A stretch of 58,662 nt of DNA from NCBI RefSeq assembly GCF_002551815.1, contig NZ_NVPR01000080.1, forward strand, positions 1 through 58,662, in the 5' to 3' direction. The translations under genes and the position numbers were made by a program. Origin of the DNA: Bacillus sp. AFS098217 (GTDB lineage: Bacteria; Bacillota; Bacilli; Bacillales; Bacillaceae_G). This document shows positions 41,688 through 52,288 of the stretch, piece by piece (the stretch's first letter is position 1; every line of letters starts with the position of its first letter). The notes under the pieces are model-generated. The model searched no databases and was not told the DNA's origin. It saw only the letters and a list, made by a program, of their open reading frames with translations.

Positions 41688-41712
41688 GAAAAAACCCGTT
41701 CACCGGGCTTTT
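41688..41712 (-). terminator. terminator between secE and nusG
   Basis: On the minus strand AAGCCCG and CGGGTTTT form a short stem with a 5-base loop and a T-run of six. Its place inside the secE-nusG pair suggests partial termination that lowers nusG relative to secE. Confidence 0.75.
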
Positions 41713-41755
41713 ACACAGTTCGTATAAATAACATTATATCATGGATAAGTACTTC

Positions 41756-41935
41756 TTATTCAAGAATTAACCGAATTAAAGAAGAAATACCCATATCAAC
41801 CACTGCGAAGAAAATCGCAAAGAATACAACTGTTGCAATAACAGTAGTTGTTGAACGGAGTAATTCGTCTTTCTTAGGCCAACTTACTTTTTTCATTTCG
41901 CGACCTACATCGCCGAAAAAGTTCGTCAAACGCAT
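41756..41935 (-). CDS. secE: SecE, preprotein translocase subunit
   Basis: A 59-residue protein read by hand from the ATG at 41933-41935 with GGAGGTCCC ahead. The Bacillus-type short SecE: an amphipathic cytosolic helix (FGDVGREMKKVSWPKKDELL, with the hallmark VSWP) and one membrane segment (TTTVIATVVFFAIFFAVVDM). Clamps the SecY channel. It stands between rpmG and nusG, as in B. subtilis. Confidence 0.97.
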   Translation of the reverse strand: MRLTNFFGDVGREMKKVSWPKKDELLRSTTTVIATVVFFAIFFAVVDMGISSLIRLILE

Positions 41936-41967
41936 TTACGGGACCTCCAGTGTATTATTTCGATTAT

Positions 41968-42114
41968 TTATTTTGTTTCCTTATGAACTGTATGCTGATT
42001 GCATGTTTTACAAAACTTCTTTATCTCAAGTCGCTCCACTGAGCTCGTATCTTTCATTGTAGAGTAGTTTCGATTTTTACACTCTTCACATGAGAGTACA
42101 ACTTTTTTTCTCAT
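41968..42114 (-). CDS. rpmG: 50S ribosomal protein L33 (bL33), zinc-binding type
   Basis: A 48-residue protein read by hand, starting [19 protein letters not shown]. Two CxxC pairs (CEEC at 9-12 and CKTC near 37-40) bind zinc. Bacilli have more than one L33 gene; this is the copy ahead of secE. AAGGTTGGTGTAACAA precedes the ATG, a fair ribosome-binding site. Confidence 0.95.
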   Translation of the reverse strand: MRKKVVLSCEECKNRNYSTMKDTSSVERLEIKKFCKTCNQHTVHKETK

Positions 42115-42149
42115 TTGTTACACCAACCTTGTAACGTTATGTCCCTAAA

Positions 42150-42179
42150 AATGTATCATACAATAAAAGGTAATGTCAA
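42150..42179 (-). promoter_or_regulatory. rpmG-secE-nusG promoter
   Basis: On the minus strand TTGACA (42174-42179), 18 bp, TACATT (42150-42155) with an extended -10 TG. It lies between the sigH terminator and rpmG. Confidence 0.6.
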
Positions 42180-42199
42180 TGACATGCCGCTTACTCTCT

Positions 42200-42236
42200 T
42201 ACAAAAAGAAAGCAGGAGATTCACTTCACTCCTGCA
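42200..42236 (-). terminator. sigH terminator
   Basis: On the minus strand GCAGGAG and CTCCTGC form a 7-bp stem with a 10-base loop, followed by TTTCTTTTT. Confidence 0.85.
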
Positions 42237-42243
42237 GCATATA

Positions 42244-42903
42244 CTATGAGTTTAAAGTTGTATTTTCTCTCATTTCCATATATCGTTCCAATTTTCTTTT
42301 TACACGTTGCAGAGCATTATCAATCGATTTCACATGCCTATTTAGTTGCTCTGAGATTTCTTGATAAGAACGACCATCCAAATATAAAGAAAGAACTTTT
42401 CTTTCTAAATCGCTTAATAATTCAGATATTTTTAGTTCTATGTCGGTATATTCTTCCTGACTGATGATCATCTCTTCAGGATCAGTCACCTTTGCTTCCG
42501 AAATAACATCTAATAGCGTACGATCAGATTCCTCATCGTAAATCGGTTTATCTAAAGAAACATACGAATTTAAAGGAATATGTTTTTGTCTCGTTGCTGT
42601 CTTAATAGCAGTAATAATTTGACGAGTAATACACAATTCAGCAAATGCTTTAAAAGAAGATAGCTTGTCCTCTTTATAATCACGAATTGCTTTAAACAAT
42701 CCAATCATACCCTCTTGAACAATATCCTCTCGATCGGCCCCTACTAAAAAATACGATCTTGATTTTGCACGAACAAAGTTCTTATACTTGTGAATTAAAT
42801 ATTCAAGAGCATCAATATTACCTTTTCGAACTAACTCAACTATCGCCTCATCCTCTAAATCGCGAAACGTAACGTTGTTGGTACTTACGAAGCCTGCTTC
42901 CAC
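42244..42903 (-). CDS. sigH: SigH, RNA polymerase sigma-H factor
   Basis: 219 residues from a GTG start with CGGAGGGATC upstream. Directs genes of the transition to stationary phase, competence and early sporulation (spo0A, kinA, spoIIA). Region 2 (around REDIVQEGMIGLFKAIRDYKEDKLSSFKAFAELCITRQI, shown only as a landmark of its two ends) and the region 4 helix-turn-helix YQEISEQLNRHVKSIDNAL are intact. Own promoter; in B. subtilis repressed by AbrB. Confidence 0.97.
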   Translation of the reverse strand: MEAGFVSTNNVTFRDLEDEAIVELVRKGNIDALEYLIHKYKNFVRAKSRSYFLVGADREDIVQEGMIGLFKAIRDYKEDKLSSFKAFAELCITRQIITAIKTATRQKHIPLNSYVSLDKPIYDEESDRTLLDVISEAKVTDPEEMIISQEEYTDIELKISELLSDLERKVLSLYLDGRSYQEISEQLNRHVKSIDNALQRVKRKLERYMEMRENTTLNS

Positions 42904-42936
42904 TCTGATCCCTCCGACCGCTATTTATTTAGAAAT

Positions 42937-42966
42937 ATTATACAGTAAGCGTTTGAAGAGCGTCAA
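42937..42966 (-). promoter_or_regulatory. sigH promoter (sigma-A)
   Basis: On the minus strand TTGACG (42961-42966), 18 bp, perfect TATAAT (42937-42942), 34 bp before the GTG start; the -35 lies next to the end of yacP. Confidence 0.7.
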
Positions 42967-42970
42967 TGTT

Positions 42971-43483
42971 TCAACGCTCTCCTCGCCTTAATTTTTCTAA
43001 TTTTTCTGTAATATCTTTACTAAATATCGTTCGCATAGTAGGCTGTTTCTCTTTTGTAACTTGCGTCTGCTGGCGCACTTGTTGTTCCATCGCCTGCACT
43101 TCTATCTCTAGTTCGCGAGCTGATTTCCTAAGTGCTCCTTGCGCAAAGATGACCCACTGCTCCGTATAATCAGAAGTCGCAACATAAATTTGTGTATTAA
43201 TGTTACGAAGCTCAATCGCGAGCTGTTCAATTTTTTCATCGGCCGTTTGATTTTTCCTTGTGAAAATAACTTCAACACGCGATTGTTTCATCTTCTTCTC
43301 AATACCGTGAACTGTATAAGCATCAAATACAATTATTACTCTCGTTCCTGTGTAACCTTGATAATCCGCCATTTTATCAATTAGCGCGTCCCTTGATGCC
43401 TGTAAATCTACATCCTTCAATTTTTTTAAGTCTCTCCAAGCCCCAATAATGTTGTAACCATCAACGATTAAAATATCGTTCAT
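42971..43483 (-). CDS. rae1: Rae1 (YacP), ribosome-associated endoribonuclease
   Basis: 170 residues, NYN (PIN-like) domain. In B. subtilis Rae1 cleaves mRNA inside the ribosomal A site. The acidic core is visible: ILIVDGYN at the start, VIIVFDAY and VATSDYTEQ further on. The start is the ATG at 43481-43483, which has GGTGAGTG before it; a GTG six bases upstream overlaps the rlmB stop. Last gene of the cysE-to-yacP run. Confidence 0.93.
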   Translation of the reverse strand: MNDILIVDGYNIIGAWRDLKKLKDVDLQASRDALIDKMADYQGYTGTRVIIVFDAYTVHGIEKKMKQSRVEVIFTRKNQTADEKIEQLAIELRNINTQIYVATSDYTEQWVIFAQGALRKSARELEIEVQAMEQQVRQQTQVTKEKQPTMRTIFSKDITEKLEKLRRGER

Positions 43484-43485
43484 TT

Positions 43486-44229
43486 TCACTCACCGATTTG
43501 TTGACGTTTACGATATACCTCATACATTAACAGACTTGCAGCTACCGAAGCATTTAAGGATGTAACTTTACCAACCATCGGTAAGTGAATTAGGAAATCA
43601 CATTTTTCGCCAATAATACGGCTCATACCTTTCCCTTCGCTACCAATTACTAATCCGATTGGCATATTACCATCTAGGTTACGGTAATCCGTTTTTCCTT
43701 TTGCATCTGTACCCGCAATCCAAAGACCGCGTTCCTTCAATTCATCAATTGTACGAGATAAATTTGTCACACGCACAACAGGAATGTATTCAATTGCTCC
43801 TGTAGAAGCTTTTGCAACTGATGCTGTAAGACCTACAGCCCTTCTTTTCGGAATAATAATCCCATGAGCCCCAGTCGCATCCGCCGTACGCATAATAGAG
43901 CCTAAATTATGTGGATCCTCAATTTCATCTAAGATTAAGAAGAAAGGATCCTCATTACGCTTAGCAGCCACGTCAAATAAATCCTCTAACTCTGCATATT
44001 GATATGCCGCCACTTGCGCAATTACACCTTGATGGTTCCCTTCAACAAGTTGATCTAACTTTTTCTTTGGTGCATGCTGCAAAATAATTTTATTTTCTTT
44101 TGCTAACGCTAATACAATTTGTACTTGTCCTTTGGCAGCACCTTCTGCAATCCAAATCTTATTAATATCTCTTCCAGATCGTAACGCTTCAATTACAGGG
44201 TTACGTCCAATAATGTATTCACTACTCAT
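43486..44229 (-). CDS. rlmB: RlmB, 23S rRNA 2'-O-ribose methyltransferase
   Basis: 247 residues of the SpoU (SPOUT knotted) family, B. subtilis YacO, methylating guanosine 2251 (E. coli numbering) in the P loop. N-terminal substrate-binding domain starts [12 protein letters not shown]-terminal motifs [29 protein letters not shown] and [17 protein letters not shown] are intact. Overlaps the mrnC stop by 4 bp (ATGA). Confidence 0.96.
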   Translation of the reverse strand: MSSEYIIGRNPVIEALRSGRDINKIWIAEGAAKGQVQIVLALAKENKIILQHAPKKKLDQLVEGNHQGVIAQVAAYQYAELEDLFDVAAKRNEDPFFLILDEIEDPHNLGSIMRTADATGAHGIIIPKRRAVGLTASVAKASTGAIEYIPVVRVTNLSRTIDELKERGLWIAGTDAKGKTDYRNLDGNMPIGLVIGSEGKGMSRIIGEKCDFLIHLPMVGKVTSLNASVAASLLMYEVYRKRQQIGE

Positions 44230-44633
44230 GATGATGTGCCCCCTTCCTTCGCTTCTAAAACATCAATTGCCTTATATACAAGTTCTTCTAATCTTTCTCG
44301 ATTGTTCAATAAATAATGATAACCAAGCAGTGCCTCAAAGGCCGTGCTATAACGATATGTTTGTACATCCGTATTTTTCGGCACAGTACCCGAATTTGCA
44401 TTACGCCCTCTTCTTAGTACCGCTTCTTCTTCCTCTGTTAAGAATGCCGTTTCTAATAAATGATAAACCACTTTCGCCTGCGCTTTCGCTGAAACAAAGC
44501 TTGTCCCTAAACGATGTAGCTGGTTAGGACGAACCGTTCCTTTTTGAAGAAGGTGATAGCGGATATATTGTTCATATACCGCATCACCCATATATGCTAA
44601 CGCCAAGCTATTTAATTGCTTTGCATCGATCAT
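44226..44633 (-). CDS. mrnC: Mini-ribonuclease III
   Basis: 135 residues. An RNase III catalytic domain without the double-stranded RNA-binding domain; matures the ends of 23S rRNA with the help of L3. The acidic motif [18 protein letters not shown] and the second helix [20 protein letters not shown] are visible. The ATG at 44631-44633 has AGAGGATAAGT just before it; an in-frame ATG six codons upstream is within cysS and lacks one. Confidence 0.95.
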   Translation of the reverse strand: MIDAKQLNSLALAYMGDAVYEQYIRYHLLQKGTVRPNQLHRLGTSFVSAKAQAKVVYHLLETAFLTEEEEAVLRRGRNANSGTVPKNTDVQTYRYSTAFEALLGYHYLLNNRERLEELVYKAIDVLEAKEGGTSS

Positions 44634-44635
44634 AC

Positions 44636-46033
44636 TTATCCTCTTTTCCATCTTGTACCTTGAGCGGTATCTTCTAAAATAATATTACGCTCTTTTAAAT
44701 TATCACGAATTTGATCAGATAATGCAAAATCACGATTTTTACGAGCCTCGATACGTTTTTGGATGAGTGCTTCAATCTCTTCATCAAGCAACTCTTCTTT
44801 TGCTAATTCTAAACCTAAAATGCCAAACAATGTTTCAAATTGTTTTACATATGCTTCAATGACAATTTTTGACGTATGCTCTTCTAATAAATATTGATTC
44901 GCATGATTTGCTAAATTATATAACTCAGTTATCGCATTTGCTGTATTGAAGTCATCATCCATCGCTTCTTCAAATGCCACTTGGAATTTATCCATTTCAG
45001 CTAACCATTTCTCATTATGGTCCGTTAAATCCGCACTGCTTTCCATGCGATGTTTTAAGTTTCCATAAGCCGTTTTAATTCTCTCTAATCCATTATTCGT
45101 ACTTTGCAATAACTCTTCACTAAAGTTGATTGGATGACGATAATGTACAGATAACATAAAGAATCGGATTAACTGTGGATCATACTGTTTAATAATATCG
45201 TGAACTAAAATGAAGTTTCCTAATGACTTAGACATCTTTTCATTGTTAATATTAATATATCCATTATGCATCCAGTAACGTGCAAATGTTTTTCCAGTCA
45301 AAGCTTCTGATTGTGCAATCTCATTTTCATGATGTGGGAATGTTAAATCTTGACCACCAGCATGAATATCGATTGTATCCCCTAAATATTTACGTGCCAT
45401 TGCCGAGCATTCGATATGCCATCCTGGACGACCTTTCCCCCAAGGGCTCTCCCAGAAGATTTCTCCTTCTTTCGCTGCTTTCCATAATGCAAAGTCAAGT
45501 GGATCGTGTTTCTTTTCTCCAACTTCAATACGCGCCCCATGACGCAGGTCTGCAATTGGTTGATGTGATAATTTACCGTAACCTTCAAATTCCTTTGTTC
45601 TGTAATAAACATCACCTTCAGATTCATATGCATAACCTTTATTCACAAGTTCCTGAATAAACTCAATAATGATATCCATATTTTCTGTTACACGAGGATG
45701 AACTGTCGCATGTTTGCAACCTAGCGCCGTTACATCTTCAAAGTACGCTTCAACAAAGCGATCTGCAATTGTTGGAACATCTTCTCCTAGCTCATTCGCC
45801 GCTTTAATTAATTTATCATCTACATCAGTAAAGTTAGAAACATATTGTACATCGTACCCTTTATATTCTAAATAACGACGTACTGTATCGAATACCATAG
45901 GTGGTCTTGCATTCCCAATATGGATATAGTTGTATACTGTAGGACCGCACACATACATTTTCACCTTATTTTCTTCCAATGGAACAAACGCTTCCTTTTG
46001 ACGCGTTAACGTATTATAAATGTGAATAGTCAT
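44636..46033 (-). CDS. cysS: cysteinyl-tRNA synthetase
   Basis: 465 residues. Class I synthetase: HIGN at 38-41 after the zinc-binding CGPTVY (Cys29), and KMSKS around residue 266. Attaches cysteine to tRNA-Cys. It overlaps the cysE end by 20 bp, so cysteine synthesis and use are coupled in translation, and both respond to the upstream T-box. Confidence 0.98.
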   Translation of the reverse strand: MTIHIYNTLTRQKEAFVPLEENKVKMYVCGPTVYNYIHIGNARPPMVFDTVRRYLEYKGYDVQYVSNFTDVDDKLIKAANELGEDVPTIADRFVEAYFEDVTALGCKHATVHPRVTENMDIIIEFIQELVNKGYAYESEGDVYYRTKEFEGYGKLSHQPIADLRHGARIEVGEKKHDPLDFALWKAAKEGEIFWESPWGKGRPGWHIECSAMARKYLGDTIDIHAGGQDLTFPHHENEIAQSEALTGKTFARYWMHNGYININNEKMSKSLGNFILVHDIIKQYDPQLIRFFMLSVHYRHPINFSEELLQSTNNGLERIKTAYGNLKHRMESSADLTDHNEKWLAEMDKFQVAFEEAMDDDFNTANAITELYNLANHANQYLLEEHTSKIVIEAYVKQFETLFGILGLELAKEELLDEEIEALIQKRIEARKNRDFALSDQIRDNLKERNIILEDTAQGTRWKRG

Positions 46034-46679
46034 TTTTATCCTTCCTCTCTACTTTTAATGCAAGTTGCTTCTTTAATGCCTCAAGCTCTGCTTCCATCAC
46101 TTTCAATTTATCAAAAATTGGATCTGGAAGATCTGAATGATTTAATTCCTGACCAATCTTTACTCCATTTTGAATTACGACACGACCAGGTATACCTACA
46201 ACTGTAGAATGTGCAGGAACTTCTTTTAATACGACAGACCCTGCCCCAATTTTAGAATTTTCTCCAACGGTAATGGATCCAAGTACTTTTGCACCTGTTG
46301 CAATTAATACATTATCTTGAATTGTTGGGTGCCTTTTCCCTTTTTCTTTCCCCGTACCACCAAGAGTAACTCCTTGATAAATTGTTACATTATCTCCAAT
46401 TTCACATGTCTCGCCAATAACAACTCCCATACCATGGTCAATGAAAAAGCGTCGACCAATTGTTGCTCCTGGATGAATCTCAATACCAGTAAAAAAACGA
46501 CTAACTTGTGAAATCCAACGTGCAATAAAGAAAAAATTCTTTTTATAAAAAGCATGTGCAATTCGATGTGCCCAAACTGCATGTAATCCAGAATACGTTA
46601 AAATGACTTCGAAATAACCTCTTGCCGCTGGATCTTGTTCAAAAACGACTTCAATATCTTCTCGAAGCCTCTTAAACAT
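46014..46679 (-). CDS. cysE: serine O-acetyltransferase
   Basis: 221 residues. Makes O-acetylserine, the precursor of cysteine. N-terminal helical region, then a left-handed beta helix of hexapeptide repeats ([33 protein letters not shown]) and the [12 protein letters not shown] loop. Start [13 protein letters not shown] at 46677-46679 with AGGGGAGGGG; the longer ORF reads back through the leader. First gene of its unit, behind a cysteine T-box. Confidence 0.97.
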   Translation of the reverse strand: MFKRLREDIEVVFEQDPAARGYFEVILTYSGLHAVWAHRIAHAFYKKNFFFIARWISQVSRFFTGIEIHPGATIGRRFFIDHGMGVVIGETCEIGDNVTIYQGVTLGGTGKEKGKRHPTIQDNVLIATGAKVLGSITVGENSKIGAGSVVLKEVPAHSTVVGIPGRVVIQNGVKIGQELNHSDLPDPIFDKLKVMEAELEALKKQLALKVERKDKNDYSHL

Positions 46680-46796
46680 CGATGTCCCCTCCCCTTTATG
46701 GGTTGCTTTTCCGAGTGAACTGATTTCTCCCTCACTTATCCCCCAGTCTTTATTCAAATACATAAAGACTTATAATCATTTACATGGTATAAAAAA

Positions 46797-47077
46797 AGAC
46801 GCCTCTGTCAAATTGACAGAGACGCCTTATAAGCGCGGTTCCACTCTGTTTAGGCTAAAAAAAGCCTCAAACTCATCCATGATAACGGTTTACACCGCTT
46901 CTGCTTACTTTGCGTCATTAGACGTTTCCCGAAATGATTCGTTGTTGGGCAGAAGACTCGAAGGGGCATTTCGAAAATCCGCTTATAAACCACTTCCAGC
47001 CAAAAGGTGGTTCTCTCTGTAAAAAGCCTGACTTTCTACTTCTCCTTCTCGTCGCTTTTCCTTATTCGTTTTTTAGT
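46797..47077 (-). ncRNA. T-box riboswitch, cysteine-specific
   Basis: On the minus strand a long leader ends with the T-box core GTGGAACCGCG (about 46832-46845), which can pair with the tRNA acceptor end, followed by a terminator hairpin GGCGTCTCTGTC/GACAGAGGCGTC and TTTTTTT (46797-46828). In the upstream stem I region, around 46963-46970, the sequence GAAATGC suggests a specifier TGC, the Cys codon, in agreement with the genes it controls. Uncharged tRNA-Cys should promote readthrough into cysE-cysS. Confidence 0.9.
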
Positions 47078-47083
47078 ACTCTT

Positions 47084-47112
47084 ATTATATTTCTAAATTC
47101 GTTAAATGTTAA
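47084..47112 (-). promoter_or_regulatory. cysE-cysS operon promoter
   Basis: On the minus strand TTAACA (47107-47112), 17 bp, perfect TATAAT (47084-47089). The -35 overlaps the stop codon of gltX; transcription would start just before the T-box. Confidence 0.7.
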
Positions 47113-48566
47113 CCAATTACTTTACGAATACGATTTAAAACTGTCTCTTTTCCAAGAAGCGCAATTGCATTTGGAAGTTCTGGGCCATGTGTTTGTCCAG
47201 TTGTTGCAACACGAATTGGCATAAATAAGTTTTTACCTTTATGGCCTGTTTCCTTTTGAACAACCTTAATTGCCTTTTTAATTGCTGCCGGCTCTACTTC
47301 TTCTAAAGCTTCTAATTCCGCTGCGAATGCACGAAGTACTTCAGGTACTTGTTCACCTTTCAATACTTCTTGTCCTTCTTCTTCATAGTCTACATGATCT
47401 TTGAAGAACATTTCAGAAAGCTCTACAATTTCAGCTCCAAAGCTCATTTGTTCATGGTATAAAGCAATTACATCACGAACCCAAGCTTGTTCTTGTTCGC
47501 TTAAGCTTTCACTTACACGACCAGCTTTCACTAAATGCGGTAAGCTTAATGCCACAACAGCATCTAAATCTTGCTTTTTCATATATTGGTTGTTCATCCA
47601 TTTTAGTTTTTGAGAATCGAATAATGCAGGCGATTTTGATAAACGAGCTGCATCAAACATTTCAATAAATTCATCTTTAGAGAAAATTTCTTCTTCTCCT
47701 ACTGGTGACCAACCTAATAATGCGATAAAGTTAAAGATTGCTTCTGGAAGATATCCAAGCGCTTGATATTGTTCAATAAATTGAATAATAGATTCATCGC
47801 GTTTACTTAATTTTTTACGACTTTCATTTACGATTAATGTCATATGACCAAACTGCGGGATATCCCATCCTAGCGCTTCATAAATCATCATTTGTTTTGG
47901 TGTGTTAGAAATATGATCATCACCGCGAAGAACGTGCGTAATTTCCATTAAATGATCGTCTACTGCTACCGCAAAGTTATAAGTTGGAATGCCATCTTTT
48001 TTCACAATAACAAAGTCACCAAAGTCATTTGAATGGAAAGCAACTTCATCTTTTACGATGTCTTTAAATGTGTAGTCGCGATCAGCTGGTACACGGAAAC
48101 GAATACTTGGAATGCGGCCTTCCGCTTCAAATTGTTTGATTTGTTCTTCTGTTAAATCACGGTGATTACCTGCATAACGAGGTGTTTCACCACGAGCAAT
48201 TTGTCCCTCACGTTCTGCTTCTAATTCTTCTTCTGTCATATAACATTTATAAGCTAAACCACGCTCTAATAAATCTTCATATAACTTTTTATAAATATCT
48301 AAACGTTCTGTTTGACGATACGGTCCATATTCACCGCCAACATCAACACCCTCATCCCAGTCCATGCCGAGCCATTTCAAGTATTTTAATTGGCTTTCTT
48401 CACCACCAGCAACGTTACGTTTTACATCAGTATCTTCAATACGAATAATAAACTTGCCATCTTGATGACGAGCAAATAAATAATTAAATAATGCCGTACG
48501 CGCATTTCCGATATGTAAGTGTCCTGTTGGACTTGGCGCATAGCGCACTCTCACTTGCTTTTCCAT
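47109..48566 (-). CDS. gltX: glutamyl-tRNA synthetase
   Basis: 485 residues. Class I, nondiscriminating in bacilli, charging both tRNA-Glu and tRNA-Gln, with later amidation. HLHIGNAR near 17-24 and the KLSKR form of the KMSKS loop ([11 protein letters not shown]). Start [15 protein letters not shown] at 48564-48566 with GGAAGGTG. Separate from the cysE unit by the T-box. Confidence 0.97.
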   Translation of the reverse strand: MEKQVRVRYAPSPTGHLHIGNARTALFNYLFARHQDGKFIIRIEDTDVKRNVAGGEESQLKYLKWLGMDWDEGVDVGGEYGPYRQTERLDIYKKLYEDLLERGLAYKCYMTEEELEAEREGQIARGETPRYAGNHRDLTEEQIKQFEAEGRIPSIRFRVPADRDYTFKDIVKDEVAFHSNDFGDFVIVKKDGIPTYNFAVAVDDHLMEITHVLRGDDHISNTPKQMMIYEALGWDIPQFGHMTLIVNESRKKLSKRDESIIQFIEQYQALGYLPEAIFNFIALLGWSPVGEEEIFSKDEFIEMFDAARLSKSPALFDSQKLKWMNNQYMKKQDLDAVVALSLPHLVKAGRVSESLSEQEQAWVRDVIALYHEQMSFGAEIVELSEMFFKDHVDYEEEGQEVLKGEQVPEVLRAFAAELEALEEVEPAAIKKAIKVVQKETGHKGKNLFMPIRVATTGQTHGPELPNAIALLGKETVLNRIRKVIG

Positions 48567-48645
48567 AATTGGTACACCTTCCATTCTTAATGTCAACACA
48601 TTCTATAATTGTACACCAAAAAAATACGATTATCCATCTTGCAAA

Positions 48646-49131
48646 TCAAAAACCATTATTTTTCTGCAATAAGACCACTGCTTGAGAAGCAATTCCTTCT
48701 TCTCTACCTGTAAAACCTAATTTTTCTGTTGTTGTTGCCTTTACATTAATATTGTCAATAGAAGTTTCTAGCAACTCACTAATACGCTTTCGCATACTTT
48801 CAATATGTGGTGCCATCTTTGGCTTCTGTGCAATAATTGTACAGTCTAAGTTACCTAATTCATAGCCTTGTTCATGCACAAATTCCCAAACCTTTTGTAA
48901 TAATACCGCCGAATCAGCATCCTTAAAGGCAGGATCTGTATCCGGAAAATGTTTTCCGATGTCACCTGCAGCAATCGCTCCTAAACATGCATCAGCAATT
49001 GTATGCAAAAGTACATCTGCGTCTGAGTGACCTAACAAACCTTTCTCATATGGAATTGTAATCCCACCGATAATCAGCGGTCTACCTTCTGCAAATTCAT
49101 GTACATCAAAACCTTGCCCAATTCGAAACAT
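48646..49131 (-). CDS. ispF: 2-C-methyl-D-erythritol 2,4-cyclodiphosphate synthase
   Basis: 161 residues. Fifth step of the non-mevalonate isoprenoid pathway. Zinc ligands Asp9 and His11 (FDVHEF) and His43; the [11 protein letters not shown] motif and the [16 protein letters not shown] near the C-terminus are intact. ispD, the third step, is 116 bp upstream. A TATAAT in the gap may be its own promoter. Confidence 0.97.
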   Translation of the reverse strand: MFRIGQGFDVHEFAEGRPLIIGGITIPYEKGLLGHSDADVLLHTIADACLGAIAAGDIGKHFPDTDPAFKDADSAVLLQKVWEFVHEQGYELGNLDCTIIAQKPKMAPHIESMRKRISELLETSIDNINVKATTTEKLGFTGREEGIASQAVVLLQKNNGF

Positions 49132-49200
49132 TGTTTACATCCTCCTCAAGCTAAACTACTAAGCTTTATGACTCTATATTATATCGCTGTCCCTATAAAG

Positions 49201-49227
49201 AAAAGCCCGGCAGTGACCGAGCTTTTC
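49201..49227. terminator. hairpin terminator between ispD and ispF
   Basis: On the minus strand AAAAGCTCGG and CCGGGCTTTT (one G-T pair) form a stem with a 6-base loop and a short T-run after it. It separates ispD from ispF. Confidence 0.75.
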
Positions 49228-49247
49228 TTTATATTATACCACTGCCG

Positions 49248-49928
49248 CTATCCCTTCTGAACCTGCAAGAAACTTTCAGCGATTAATAAATCTTCTGGTG
49301 TCGTTACTTTAATATTATAATAACTACCCTCTACTACGCCTACTTCCTTGCCAATGCGTTCTACAAGACTTGCATCATCTGTGCCAAGAAAACATCCCTG
49401 TTTTGCACTTTGATGCGCTTCTAGTAAAAGTGCAACAGAAAATCCTTGCGGTGTTTGTACAGCTCTAAGGTGAGAACGCTCAACTGTTTCAACAACTGTA
49501 TTTTGTTCTACCCTCTTTACTGTATCCTTTACAGGTACTGCACAAATGGAAGCACCTTTTTGCTTCGCTGCATTTAAGACATCATGGGTCATTTTATTTG
49601 TTACAAATGGACGCGCTCCATCATGTACGAGAACATACTCAGTTTGCTTCACATGCTGAAGTGCATTATATACACTATCTTGTCTTTCAGCCCCACCTTG
49701 AATAAACTGCACACTTTTTTGAATCGGATATCTCTGCATTAACTCTTCAAAATAGGAACGTTCTTCTTCATTAATTGCCATAATAATACTTTCACATGCT
49801 TCATCTTTCTCAAAAGCACGTAATGTATGCACAATAATAGGCACTTCATCAATAAGCAAAAATAATTTATTTTTACCAGCACCCATTCGTTTCCCTTGGC
49901 CCGCTGCCGGAATAATTAATGTATACAT
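49248..49928 (-). CDS. ispD: 2-C-methyl-D-erythritol 4-phosphate cytidylyltransferase
   Basis: 226 residues. Third step of the non-mevalonate pathway. The nucleotide-binding AAGQGKRMG at 8-16, VHDGARPF and the C-terminal [12 protein letters not shown] motif are present. Starts 16 bp after yacL, so it is in one unit with radA-disA-yacL. Confidence 0.97.
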   Translation of the reverse strand: MYTLIIPAAGQGKRMGAGKNKLFLLIDEVPIIVHTLRAFEKDEACESIIMAINEEERSYFEELMQRYPIQKSVQFIQGGAERQDSVYNALQHVKQTEYVLVHDGARPFVTNKMTHDVLNAAKQKGASICAVPVKDTVKRVEQNTVVETVERSHLRAVQTPQGFSVALLLEAHQSAKQGCFLGTDDASLVERIGKEVGVVEGSYYNIKVTTPEDLLIAESFLQVQKG

Positions 49929-49944
49929 GCTAATAATCCTCTAC

Positions 49945-51051
49945 TTATAATGCTTTTTCTAATAATTTACGCTTTGCAAAAATCATGCGGCCAGCAGATG
50001 TTTGTAATACACTCGTAACAAGCACATCAAGTTGTGAACCGACATACTCCCTACCGTCTTCTACTACAATCATCGTACCATCATCTAAGTAAGCAACACC
50101 TTGATTTTGCTCTTTTCCATCTTTAACAACGTAAACACTTAATTCTTCACCAGGTAGCACAACCGGTTTAATCGCATTTGCTAAATCATTAATGTTCAGA
50201 ACTGTTACTCCTTGTAGTTCGGAAACTTTATTTAAATTAAAATCATTTGTGACAACAGTACCACCAGTTACTTTCGCTAATTTCACAAGCTTGCTGTCCA
50301 CTTCCTGAATGTCTTCGAAATCGCCTTCATAAATCTCTACCGGAATTGGTATCTCTTTTTGAATACGGTTTAAAATATCTAATCCTCTGCGACCTCGATT
50401 ACGCTTTAATGCATCCGAAGAATCAGCAATATGTTGCAATTCCTCTAATACAAACTGCGGAATGACAATTGTTCCTTCTAAAAACTTAGTTTGGCAAATA
50501 TCAGCAATGCGTCCATCAATAATTACACTTGTATCAAGGATTTTCCAATGTGAAGAAGATTCTTCTGTTTCTATTTCTTCACTTTCGCTATTATTATTTT
50601 TCTTCTTACCACCGCGCTGTGGTAATGTAAATAATCCTAACAGTTCATTTCTCTTTTTAAATCCTACTTGGAAACCTAAATAGCCAAGTAAAAGTGTAAA
50701 GAAGATTTGTAATACAGTGCTAATGACTGGAATTGTAAATTCACGAATTGGTATCAAAATTAAATATGCAACAATAAGACCAGAGATTAACCCTAACGTA
50801 CCAAATAAAACATCTGCTACGGGCGCCTTTACAAGGGCTTCTTCAATGTGTTTAATAAGCTGAACAATATAATCTACAAGCCAAAATGTTGTTAAAAATA
50901 AAATAATTGCACCAATAATTGCACGAACATATGAACCTTCAAGAAAAGGGACTGCACCAATATCCAATACATCAATAATTTTTGGGATTAGAAAAATCCC
51001 CAACGCTCCCCCGATTACTAAAAAGAAGAGCTGTACGATCCGTTTTAACAT
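49945..51051 (-). CDS. yacL: YacL, membrane-bound PIN/TRAM-domain protein
   Basis: 368 residues. Four N-terminal membrane segments (about 4-28, 42-66, 80-102, 106-130), an acidic linker, a PIN nuclease-type domain starting [11 protein letters not shown] with Asp173, and a C-terminal TRAM RNA-binding domain. Conserved next to disA in bacilli and in wider bacteria; probably a membrane-anchored RNase, substrate unknown. GGAGGTGGTTGG precedes the ATG. Confidence 0.93.
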   Translation of the reverse strand: MLKRIVQLFFLVIGGALGIFLIPKIIDVLDIGAVPFLEGSYVRAIIGAIILFLTTFWLVDYIVQLIKHIEEALVKAPVADVLFGTLGLISGLIVAYLILIPIREFTIPVISTVLQIFFTLLLGYLGFQVGFKKRNELLGLFTLPQRGGKKKNNNSESEEIETEESSSHWKILDTSVIIDGRIADICQTKFLEGTIVIPQFVLEELQHIADSSDALKRNRGRRGLDILNRIQKEIPIPVEIYEGDFEDIQEVDSKLVKLAKVTGGTVVTNDFNLNKVSELQGVTVLNINDLANAIKPVVLPGEELSVYVVKDGKEQNQGVAYLDDGTMIVVEDGREYVGSQLDVLVTSVLQTSAGRMIFAKRKLLEKAL

Positions 51052-51142
51052 CCAACCACCTCCTACTCATTATTAACCATTGTTTTGCTATTCAAAACGC
51101 CGAATGCAAAAGCGGACGTGTTTTTTCATAAATAGTTTTATT

Positions 51143-51167
51143 TACCAATATACCATATCATATACCA
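51143..51167. repeat. short direct repeats in the disA-yacL gap
   Basis: ATATACCA occurs at 51148-51155 and 51160-51167, 12 bp apart, with a third ACCA at 51144-51147, in the 160-bp gap between disA and yacL. Spacing of about one helical turn suggests a regulator site or an AT-rich accident. Confidence 0.35.
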
Positions 51168-51211
51168 AAAATGTTCTAGTGTCGTTATATTGTAGAATCA
51201 ATGTAATATTC

Positions 51212-52285
51212 TTAATTGTGTCTACTCATATAAAGATGCTCTTGAATTCGTTTTAAACCTTCTCGTATTTTCTTCGCTCGAACTTCTCCAATTCCTTCCA
51301 CATCATCTAATTCATTAATCGTTGCACGGCAAACACCTTGCAATGTTTTAAATCGATTAATTAAATTTTCAATAATAAGGGGTGGTACTCTAGAAATTTT
51401 ACTTGTAATTCGATACCCTCTCGGTGTCACACTTTCTTCTAAGTTCGTTTGTCCTGGGTAACCAAGCAATTTAACTAAATCGCTGTCTTCTAAAAGCTGT
51501 GCATTAGCAAGTTCCTGTAATTTTTTTAAAATTTGATAATGATCTTGCGTCTTCTCTTGATAATAGTCTTTAATTAACAATGCCGCTTCTGCTTCCAAAT
51601 CTGCCAGTAATTCTGTCAGTTGTAAACGAATGAGTCTACCTTCTGTTCCTAGTTCATGAATATAACTTAGGATTTCATTCTTAATGCGAAGTACCATTTC
51701 AGCGCTATGTAAAACATGAACTACTTCGGACAACGTAACAACCTCTTCAAATTCTAGAATGCCCAAATTCGTAATACCATCATTCCATACTGCCTTATAT
51801 TTTTCTAAAGTTTGAATTGCTTGATTGGCTTTTGTTAAAATAACACCTATATCCTTTAATGTATAACGTAGACTTCCCTGATATAGCGTAATTACATTAC
51901 GTCTTTGTGAAATAGCAATAACAAGGCTACCCGTTTGTTTTGCTACACGTTCTGCCGTACGGTGACGCATCCCTGTTTCAATAGAATCAATAGATGATTC
52001 AGGAACTAATTGCGCATTTGCAATTAAAATTTTGCTTCCTGTCTCATTTAAAATAAGCGCCCCATCCATTTTCGCCAATTCATATAAACTAGCGGGTGAA
52101 AACGCACAATTAATGTGAAATCCTCCATCAACAATACTTTTAATTTGTTCATTATATCCAAGAACAATTAAGCCACCTGTCTGTGCACGAAGTACATTAT
52201 CTATTCCATCACGCAGCGGTGTTCCTGGTGCAACAAGCTGTAAAATATTAATCATACTTTTGACACGTTGCTTGTTTTCCTCCAT
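51212..52285 (-). CDS. disA: DisA, diadenylate cyclase and DNA integrity scanner
   Basis: 357 residues. Octamer that makes c-di-AMP from ATP and stops when it meets branched DNA. DAC domain with DGA at 74-76 and RHRT at 107-110, both catalytic; a helical spine, then C-terminal helix-hairpin-helix DNA-binding ([16 protein letters not shown]). Its ribosome-binding site AGGAGG lies inside the last codons of radA, so they are coupled; RadA modulates DisA in B. subtilis. Confidence 0.98.
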   Translation of the reverse strand: MEENKQRVKSMINILQLVAPGTPLRDGIDNVLRAQTGGLIVLGYNEQIKSIVDGGFHINCAFSPASLYELAKMDGALILNETGSKILIANAQLVPESSIDSIETGMRHRTAERVAKQTGSLVIAISQRRNVITLYQGSLRYTLKDIGVILTKANQAIQTLEKYKAVWNDGITNLGILEFEEVVTLSEVVHVLHSAEMVLRIKNEILSYIHELGTEGRLIRLQLTELLADLEAEAALLIKDYYQEKTQDHYQILKKLQELANAQLLEDSDLVKLLGYPGQTNLEESVTPRGYRITSKISRVPPLIIENLINRFKTLQGVCRATINELDDVEGIGEVRAKKIREGLKRIQEHLYMSRHN

Positions 52286-52288
52286 AGC

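Noticed and set aside
48567-48645. Terminator between gltX and ispF
   Set aside because: No stem with T-run is visible in this 79-bp gap; ispF may be co-transcribed with gltX.
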